DNA from: Halisarca cf. caerulea
Taxonomy: Eukaryota > Porifera > Demospongiae > Chondrillida > Halisarcidae
Assembly (NCBI GenBank): GCA_963170055.1
Contig: CAUJGJ010000065.1
Coordinates: 275,001-339,000, forward strand
Direction of reading: 5' to 3'
DNA: 64,000 nt
Part shown: in pieces, positions 43,501 to 64,000 of the stretch
Layout: each line of letters opens with the position of its first letter
Position numbering within the stretch: position 1 is the first letter of the stretch
Program-made: the position numbers and the translations under genes
The notes under the pieces: generated by a model
What the model saw: only the letters and a program-made list of their open reading frames with translations
The model's database searches: none
Told to the model about the DNA's origin: nothing

Positions 43501-45874
43501 GAGATGCAGCACAAAAGTCAAATTTATATGTACCAAATAGCAGTGAACGCTTGTAAAGATGAACCCAAATGCACCAGCTATTCTGTTATTTGTTGTCACG
43601 TCACCCCTAAATGTAGAGTACTACCATCTCCACAATACATAATTATACGCATCTTCAATTATGTATCTACGTATGTGCTACGTTAGCAAAATGTGAAATG
43701 TTGTTTCCCTCCCTATAAAAGTACACGGCTAGACTATGTGCACTTGAACATACATGCATACGTACTATGAACACACATACACGCAGGTAACCTACGTTCC
43801 TCAGCTGTAAAGGCACTTTGCACTGCAGGATCACTCAGAAGAGCTCCATTTTCGGCTTGCACCATTACTGTGTAGTTTGTGAATCCCTGAAGGTCAGTGA
43901 TAGTGAACTGGGTATCTGTAGTGCCTGTATCAGACAAGTTTACAAATCCCATTGCTGTTGACCAGGATATTCTATAGCTGATGATGATTCCACTGGGATT
44001 TACTGGCTCCATCCATGATACATTCAGCATCCCCAAACCTTGAGCTGTCACTCCCAGCATAATTGGAGGACTGGGTTCTGTGAAAAGACAGCAATATATA
44101 GGTTTGTATGCTAAATTTTGCATTTATAACTATAATATAGAGTTAAACCTTTTTATGAAGTCACATGACACAACATCACTGTCTACAACAACAACACAGC
44201 AAATTATTTCACTGTTTTTGTAATGCACTGGCCACAACAGCAACTTGGTCATTGCAGCATGTTAATGTTACATGCAGTGGAACAATGGCCGCGGTGTCGT
44301 TGCAAAGACATTTGACTGTACATGTATACCCAATGAATGTCTGACATTGTACATGTTACCTGAATATCAAAGTTTCATGTACAGATGTATTATTTTATTA
44401 CAGTGAACTCTGTTAATACAGAATTCATATTGAGTTATTATAAACATAAAATTTTGGTTAACATAAAGCTGCAGCAAATGGCACCATGATTATGATTAAT
44501 TAATCACCTAATATTCCTAACTACTTGTGGGTTTCAACATAATCCATAATATTTGGTGACCACTAATAATCCAACAAACAAGAATCCTCTTATCATTATT
44601 AAGTTCAAGGGATTGATATATAAGTTAATTTTCTAAGAGTTTCATGACCCATAACAGCTGGTAGTCATTTATAAATGCATCCAAGCATGACATTGACTGT
44701 ATGTATGACACAACTACCCTGTTGTATGTATGAAACATCTTCAACTTTCTGTACTGACAGTCTGTATCAAGCGGGGAAAGTATAAAAGTGCAAAATGTTG
44801 AATTCTCCTTAATTTGCTTACTGCTTTTGAAGGACAAATTATATGGCCTTACAAACTTCTATCTTCTGTCATCTCAAGTATTTTCACCAGCATTTTAAAT
44901 TGCTCTTATAAGTGACACACATGCACTTGTTCTGTACATATAATTATTACAGTGTGGCAAGTACATTTTCTACACTGTACATCCTTGTATCCTATGCATA
45001 TATTACACACATGCATAGGAGTCACAGAAAATTGTTTGCATACAGGACTAATATCAAAATTGTGAATACGCAACTACCGTATATCCGGAAATATTGGCGA
45101 TCATTAAATTTGGCGATTTGCGCAATATCAGGCTGTAAAAAAATATTGGCGGAAATTAAATTTAGCGGTTGCACAGCAAGGGCAAAGCATAGTAAGTAGG
45201 TTTATGGAAATTTGGTGATAGAAATTTGGCAATTTTGATCCTGACCGCCAAACCGCCAAATTAAAAATGTCGCCAATATTTCCGGATGTACGGTATAGTT
45301 TGTGATAGAGTGCGTATACTCACGTCCTTGAGTAGTCATGAAGTTCAAAGGTTCACTGAAATTAGTAGCACTCCCATCAGCACAGAGAATTCGGACATCG
45401 GTTGTGTAGTTGGTAAATGGATCCAATCCACTTCGTGTTTGTGATCCAATAGAAGGGAGACTTGGAAATCCTGTCTGATTTTGAGGATTGCTACCATTTA
45501 TTCTTGTCTGATAAGCAAAAGCATTGCTTCCTGGACAGGCATCACCCTCTGATGGATTGTTCCAACGGTAAGTTACGGAAGTGGAGTCCACTTGCAATGG
45601 CAGCAAATTTGTTGGTGGGGATGTGTTTCCGAAGACCCCTAGAAGGTAGAAATATCAGAAGCAGCATACAGTTCATTACTCCATGCACTATTAAGCTGAT
45701 TTGACATCTACTGCTACATGCAGGTTGCAGTCGTAGAGTGAGCTAACTGCTATATACAGGTTATTATACTAGCTATTCTTAATATACTGCTATAGTAGCA
45801 AGATTTGTCAGTGTTTTAGGTAAAAACTTACCACAGGCTAGAGTAGCTACTAAGGCTACTCTCCATAGAGTCAT
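21917..45874 (-). CDS. Giant fibronectin type III membrane protein (40 FN3 domains)
   Basis: 43 exons splice in a single frame to 4041 codons including TGA. Layout: signal peptide (exon 1), three single FN3 exons, seven tandem cassettes of five FN3 exons each, one FN3 split over two exons, one FN3 exon, and a membrane exon. All junctions are phase 1, so each FN3 is a symmetrical 1-1 module that can be duplicated or skipped without a frameshift. FN3 hallmarks (Trp of strand B, Tyr/Phe of the TYY core, Leu-x-Pro/Gly-x-T-x-Y) recur every 90-113 residues. NxS/T sequons are very frequent. Topology is type I with almost no cytoplasmic part, so adhesion or ligand display is more likely than intrinsic signalling. 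No kinase, phosphatase, Ig or LRR domain was seen. No named orthologue is recognised; sponge cell-recognition or adhesion is speculation. Confidence 0.88.
22320..22479. repeat. (CA)n microsatellite abutting the FN3-40 donor
   Basis: CA tract with a CGCACGCATGCACG-rich middle. In the gene sense (GT)n starts at the 5' splice site of the last FN3 exon. Confidence 0.92.
22480..23346 (-). other. FN3 domains 39-40 (C-terminal single modules)
   Basis: Domain 39 is split: exon 23346-23155 (192 bp, APGLVSNIVVTPNIEG... GLSK region) and exon 23026-22934 (93 bp, RYIRYTVTITASTEGG), joined through an ATG codon. Domain 40 is one exon, 22752-22480 (VPLVTVSNIQADLNGDG). The donor of the last exon is the first GT of a (GT)n tract. 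Confidence 0.82.
23827..24000. mobile_element. Pogo-like MITE in an FN3-gene intron
   Basis: 174 bp, ends CAGTGAAACCTCTCTATAAC and GTTATAAGAGGGTCACTG, with TA on both sides. Confidence 0.7.
24075..26412 (-). other. FN3 cassette 7, ending in a diverged alpha domain
   Basis: Exons 26412-26143, 25937-25647, 25512-25201, 25115-24777 and 24368-24075. The first four domains match the other cassettes. The last is a diverged alpha (starts VPGAAPGGLTAVMVTYN, has SFLDQNSPSVYYNLTYYV where the others have NFLDRNGPDFSYNVSYNV). Epsilon ends DILMAQTLEGG as in cassette 1. Confidence 0.85.
26576..29008 (-). other. FN3 cassette 6
   Basis: Exons 29008-28739, 28606-28316, 28158-27847, 27762-27424 and 26866-26576: 501 codons. 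The junction with cassette 5 is stretched to 871 bp by the poly-G element at 29060-29778. The beta-alpha intron (557 bp) is the longest of its class and contains a run of about 18 C at 26930-26947. Confidence 0.85.
29060..29778. mobile_element. Poly-G element inserted between cassettes 5 and 6
   Basis: About 719 bp with ends CATAGGTGTAGGAAG and CTTCCTACGCCTATG. It holds a run of about 23 G near the left end and GGGGGACTGCCCCCTAC near the right. The equivalent introns of other cassettes lack it (about 150 bp against 871 bp), giving an internal empty-site control. No domain was recognised in its open frames. Confidence 0.7.
29880..32198 (-). other. FN3 cassette 5
   Basis: Exons 32198-31929, 31804-31514, 31357-31046, 30961-30623 and 30170-29880: 501 codons. 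The intron joining cassette 4 alpha to this epsilon carries the MITE at about 32250-32463. Confidence 0.85.
32250..32463. mobile_element. MITE with GGTAAAGGGGGGTCA ends between cassettes 4 and 5
   Basis: Ends AAGGTAAAGGGGGGTCATTT and TAACCCCCTTTACCTT. Absent from the same intron of cassettes 1-3 (149-151 bp against 363 bp here). The words TTTGGAACA and CTGTTCCAAATTA link it to fragments near 1432-1840, 13408-13450 and 14266-14310. Confidence 0.7.
32562..34833 (-). other. FN3 cassette 4
   Basis: Exons 34833-34564, 34443-34153, 34058-33747, 33647-33309 and 32852-32562: 501 codons. The alpha domain carries NLVVVNIEAFSVSIEW, shared in part with cassette 5, while the delta-gamma intron (94 bp) is of the cassette 1/2 type. 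Confidence 0.86.
34985..37157 (-). other. FN3 cassette 3
   Basis: Exons 37157-36888, 36742-36452, 36289-35978, 35878-35540 and 35275-34985: 501 codons. The alpha/beta half pairs with cassette 2 but the delta-gamma intron (162 bp, with AATATGTAGGATTATGGATA) pairs with cassettes 5 and 6. Confidence 0.86.
37309..39407 (-). other. FN3 cassette 2
   Basis: Exons 39407-39138 (epsilon), 39001-38711 (delta), 38613-38302 (gamma), 38202-37864 (beta), 37599-37309 (alpha): 501 codons. The beta-alpha intron is 264 bp, the same length as in cassette 3 and nearly identical in sequence. Confidence 0.86.
39557..41893 (-). other. FN3 cassette 1 (epsilon-delta-gamma-beta-alpha)
   Basis: Exons 41893-41624, 41461-41171, 41075-40764, 40460-40116 and 39847-39557. 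The epsilon domain differs from the others in its first half (PVLGGVTETTVSLSWEIP), while its end (DILMAQTLEGG) matches only cassette 7. The beta domain is 6 bp longer than in other cassettes (contains TPWSVMGMPNCTD). The gamma-to-beta intron is expanded to 303 bp by a (TA)n tract and a MITE. Confidence 0.85.
40490..40743. mobile_element. (TA)n tract and pogo-like MITE in the cassette 1 gamma-beta intron
   Basis: A (TA)n run at 40490-40521 is followed by an element at 40568-40743 with ends CAGTGTAGCCTCTCTAAAC and TTTAGAGTAATTCCACTG. The homologous introns of the other cassettes are only 84-99 bp. Confidence 0.65.
41957..42096. repeat. Two hairpins between FN3-3 and cassette 1
   Basis: GACAATATCACT/AGTGATATTGTC (41969-41998) is followed by a long hairpin whose arms begin CACTGGTTTATCTGAAAAC and end GTTTTCAGATAAATCAGTG, centred at 42033. 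The terminal words match the TTTATCTGA MITEs at 58606-58780. Confidence 0.65.
42687..43022 (+). other. Unassigned open frame in an FN3-gene intron
   Basis: A 111-codon frame antisense to the FN3 gene, between FN3 exons 2 and 3. It contains TPQKEFYYWLSVKFQ. No domain, splice support or start context was recognised, and chance is a sufficient explanation. The rest of this 1.4-kb intron is AT-rich. Confidence 0.15.
43315..43491. mobile_element. Pogo-like MITE (CCAGCA type)
   Basis: 177 bp, ends CAGTTGGAGCCTGCCTAATC and GATTAGACAGGTTCCACTG, TA on both sides, interior rich in AATCCAGCA. Confidence 0.7.
44400..44630. mobile_element. Diverged MITE related to the AACATGAAA group
   Basis: Begins CAGTGAACTCTGTTAATACA and includes TTGGTTAACATAAA and AATATTCCTAACTA, words shared with 48293-48471. 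The right end is not clear. Confidence 0.4.
45075..45295. mobile_element. MITE family A, copy 2
   Basis: 221 bp with ends TACCGTATATCCGGAAATAT and ATATTTCCGGATGTACGGTA, a better-preserved inverted copy of 636-854. It lies in intron 2 of the FN3 gene, 29 bp from the donor of the first FN3 exon. Confidence 0.75.
45832..45874 (-). other. FN3 gene exon 1: signal peptide
   Basis: ATG at 45874 opens MTLWRVALVATLACG, a short basic-free start with a hydrophobic core and small residues before a likely cleavage site. It ends in phase 1 at GTAAGT. It is the only hydrophobic leader in frame with the first FN3 exon (45638-45324). Confidence 0.8.
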
Positions 45875-47846
45875 CCTTGCACTTGGAAATGCTGTGACTC
45901 CAATCGAACTTTGCTGTCTGTGATTCGTTTCACTTGGCTTCAAGTTGCAGGATAAGCACTTTTATACTCTGCAAAGTAACACGTATGTGAGGTGAGGCAA
46001 TTAATAGTTGCTAAGCATAATCCCTGCAGTGTAGCAACACACTCCTGATGCTGTAAACCAGTTGGAATTTTATTCATAGGGCATTCTCACATTCCTCTAC
46101 CGTAATAATAGTCTGTGATTGTTATCAATTTGTTTTTTTTACGGCTTCCCTCAAGTATCTACCATAGTCACTATGAAGTAGATGTAAGGCAGTACCCCAA
46201 TTATGTATTCAGTCTGCATTTTTGTCATGTATCAGGTATATCAGGTATCTGAAATCTTATTTAATCTGGGAAACCAATAACTTTGGGCTACTATTAAGGC
46301 ACCCAGATAAAAGAAAAAACAATTTAAAAGAAGAAATTTACACATTGTCAATGCAAAAAGTGAAAAAGAAACATGCAGTTCTTGGAGCATGTGCTTCAGA
46401 ATCTTTGAACATGTATAGCACCTTTCATTCAGACAGTGCACAAAGCATACACAGAAATTAGATTCTTGTTCTCTGGAATATTCTGCATACTTCCTCCCGC
46501 CAATATATCACAATGACTACTAACCTGTACTACATACGCAGGGTCAAATTATTAAAGAATTAACTAAATTTTGATATCTCATTGGTTCTGAGTACTCCGG
46601 CGAATTTGCTTTAACTTCAATGCATTATATTCTTCTTACTTTAGTTAGCCATGCAGTCACTCTAGCTATTTCATACTCAACAGGGATTCAGTATGCGTTG
46701 CAATGCAAAGACTTACATAAAATTACAAATACTATTAGTATTACAATAAAAGAGCTTGGACTGTCAATATTGCATTAAATCTCTCTCTCCCCCCTTAAAT
46801 TCTCTCTCTCCCCCTTTCTCTCCCCCCTCTCTCTCTCCCCCCGCTCTCTCTTGTATATAATTATATCAATGCATGAGATTGGTTGCTATATAATATGTAT
46901 ACACTTGGAATTGCATGCATAGAGATGAAACATTTCTGCATGGCTGGCCACCTCTGTAGAAGGCATGCACCCTACAGGTGCTAATATTCACACTAATCAT
47001 CACTATAGGGCAGACATTCCTGCATGAGCCATGTGCAATGCTATGGGCATCAACACCAGACTGAGTGTAGAGGAAGACTATGATCATTTCTGAAATCTGC
47101 AGATGTTTGTGCTGATAAACTGCTAAAAAATAACATAACACTCATAATAATATTATTTCTATACTCCAATTCTAATAAGAACATAATTACAACACTCGGG
47201 TGATAACCACATATCCACACACATTTGCTGTTGTATTCAGATGACGTGCATGGAGTGCACTGGTTTCAGGTTGACCTTGTAGTCTCATGTAGTAGCACGC
47301 AAACTGCGAGTAATTGCACATGTACAGGCAACTCTTACTACATGCATTGCATGCAGGTCACAAGATATCTGCTTATATAAAACGCATGTCCTGGATCTAG
47401 ACACATGTAGTCTCTGTGTTTCTATGGGTACAATGACATCATAATTGCATATCTTGCCAGGTGGAAATGGTGCCCTGATGACCCTTTGCCCTGGCCACCT
47501 ACTGTAATTCTATTGGTTTCCCACTATCCTGCATTGGGCTGTCTGAGAAATGTAATAGATGTGGTTAAGCTGAGAGACATTCCATGAGATGTGATCATGC
47601 AGGGATATCTTGAGGTAGCTTCCTTTAGTAGCATTCTTTCACTGACGATAATGACAAATTTGCTTGGGGGATTGTCAGTGTCACATGTGGACAACACATG
47701 GCTGATGTGCAGATTTAAGACTTGTGTGTATAAGCAATGCATGTGACTATATGAGCAATGCATTAAAATGCTTATACTGTTGACTTTAGCATTTGAAGTT
47801 ATATCTGTGATTGTGATTCCAGCTAATATATGTTCTCACACTCTTG

Positions 47847-47872
47847 GTGTGTATGTGTGTGTAGTGTGTGTG

Positions 47873-47919
<47 letters not shown>

Positions 47920-47927
47920 ATGTATAA
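47847..47927. repeat. (GT)n microsatellite
   Basis: GT repeat with GTAGTGTG and GTGCGTG interruptions. Confidence 0.9.
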
Positions 47928-48292
47928 ATGCACACATTCTCTAGCTGGAGTAGTTAGAAAAATCTGTGTCACAAGTTCTCAGATAGTCTATGACAAAGGC
48001 ATTGCCATGGAGAGTATGCAGTGTACAAGTGGAGTACTGAAGTTATCTGAAGTAGAGATATAGGCACAGATTTCTCCAAGTACATTTAATTTGTAACTAA
48101 AATAAGTAAGACCAAGCTATTTTACCCTTTGGTTCTGTGTGCATTAGTACTTCATGTACATGTTAGATCAGTTCTTTACTCCTGCTTAAGCTACAGATAC
48201 AACAATGCATATGGCTAGACAGCCACAGACACTCTGCATTACGTGCATCCATGATCCTACTAGCCAGGGATAAGAAGGCATGTTCCATACTA

Positions 48293-48471
48293 CAGTGGAA
48301 CCCCGGCTGTCAACACAAAATGGCTTAACATGAAATTTAGTTAACATAAAAGCAACATATGGCCCCTTGAACGTCCCAATATTCCTAACTGTTCAAATAG
48401 GCAAAGCATGAAATTCCGATAAAATTAACATTTTTCTTAGCTTGACTCACTGAGTTTCGTTCAGTGCACTG
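48293..48471. mobile_element. Pogo-like MITE (AACATGAAA type)
   Basis: 179 bp, starts CAGTGGAACCCCGGCTGTC and ends TTTCGTTCAGTGCACTG, TA on both sides. The words AACATGAAATT, CAACATATGGCCCCTTGAA and ATTCCTAACTGTTC are shared with 51270-51427 and 57703-57830. Confidence 0.65.
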
Positions 48472-48729
48472 TACATACTAGAACCATAGACACTCCAAAT
48501 CTCTACTATGTAATCATAACCTACACCATTAGTAGGTACTGGGGGTCTATACTGGATGCTCTCGCAATAGAATGTCGCGTCTTCATCGTTGGGACCTCAG
48601 TAAATGTCCAGTTTAGAGAGGCTTCCAAAATGGTGAGGCTCTATATACACGTACAACAAAATTAATAAACGGGGCCAAGACCACATCCAGTTTGTAGAAG
48701 AATCCAGATGGCTGCGGATTGAGTTTAGA

Positions 48730-48919
48730 AGGCCTATAGCTATAGGCCGCGCCAAGGGTAAAAAAAATGCTGCCATTTTTGCTCATGAACATTGATTGCG
48801 AAGGTCATCTTCATCCAGCAAAATGGCCGAATGAACCATTGATTGTCACCATGGTTTGACTGGTCTGCTTTGCCCCGCCATGACCGGTCATGATTCCTTC
48901 TTTCCATTTTGGTGCCAGA
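48730..48919 (+). promoter_or_regulatory. Putative proximal promoter and 5' UTR of the SZT2-like gene
   Basis: Upstream of the start codon are two ATGGC-type words in opposite orientation (TGCTGCCATTTTTG near 48767 and AAAATGGCCGAATG near 48820), resembling YY1 core sites. A perfect 14-bp palindrome CATGACCGGTCATG (48879-48892) lies 27 bp before the ATG. No TATA box is seen. Inference from position only. Confidence 0.35.
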
Positions 48920-63849
<14,930 letters not shown>

Positions 63850-64000
63850 GTGAGTGTATGCCATGTGTAAGTAGGTTGGTTTGGATTTTAATGCACATTG
63901 TGAGTATTCTGGGTGTGATTATTTATCAGCCACCACATGGCAATTTTGTTTTCATGATGGTCGCAAGATGAAGACACTGTTGATGCTTATACGTACGCAT

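Larger units (their letters stand above)
42124..45638 (-). other. FN3 domains 1-3, N-terminal single modules
   Basis: Exons 45638-45324 (315 bp, starts VFGNTSPPTNLLPLQV and contains Cys pairs), 44077-43796 (282 bp, EPSPPIMLGVTAQGLGML) and 42393-42124 (270 bp, ASSQPLNLTSTAVTNTTI). Domain 3 is clearly of the epsilon type that opens each cassette, so it may be an older cassette remnant. Domain 2 uses a GTAGGT donor to keep phase 1. The introns between them (about 1.2-1.4 kb) are far longer than those inside the array and carry MITEs. Confidence 0.82.
45875..48919. other. Divergent intergenic region between the FN3 and SZT2-like genes
   Basis: About 3 kb without a supported exon. From left: the FN3-gene 5' flank; a C/T-rich block at 46776-46850; AT-rich sequence; a (GT)n tract at 47847-47927; a MITE at 48293-48471; then the SZT2-side flank. 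The genes are transcribed away from each other, so promoters for both must lie here, but the distance argues against one shared bidirectional promoter. Confidence 0.6.

Overview
The window is animal nuclear DNA: spliced genes with consensus GT/AG introns, no operons, phase-1 extracellular exons and many microsatellites and MITE-like inverted repeats. Gene content (an EPS15-type endocytic adaptor, the KICSTOR subunit SZT2, a giant fibronectin-III membrane protein) with short introns and heavy MITE load suggests an early-branching metazoan, most likely a sponge. That placement is inference and no species can be named.

Layout, left to right. 1-14.8 kb, minus strand: the 5' part of an EPS15/EPS15L1-like gene. 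Ten exons give three complete EH domains (295 codons) and the 3' part lies beyond the left edge. Its introns hold long (CA)n tracts, minisatellites, MITEs and an antisense fragment of a non-LTR retrotransposon. 16.9-18.2 kb, minus: an apparently intronless gene for a 430-residue protein with five Cys/His zinc-binding modules. 18.2-21.9 kb: a nested palindromic repeat. 21.9-45.9 kb, minus: a 43-exon gene that I could splice completely in frame (4040 residues): signal peptide, 40 FN3 domains, one membrane segment and a five-residue tail. Thirty-five of the FN3 domains form seven tandem copies of a five-domain cassette. 45.9-48.9 kb: divergent intergenic region. 48.9-64 kb, plus: the first 18 exons (859 codons) of an SZT2 orthologue, continuing past the right edge.

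The genes are unrelated functionally (clathrin endocytosis, cell surface, amino-acid signalling to TORC1) and simply adjoin. The most notable items are the FN3 cassette array with its mosaic introns and dilysine C-terminus, four introns whose 5' splice site is the first GT of a (GT)n tract, and a minisatellite that copies a splice donor five times. Exon boundaries were read by eye from splice consensus, phase continuity and recalled family alignments; no transcript or database search was available.
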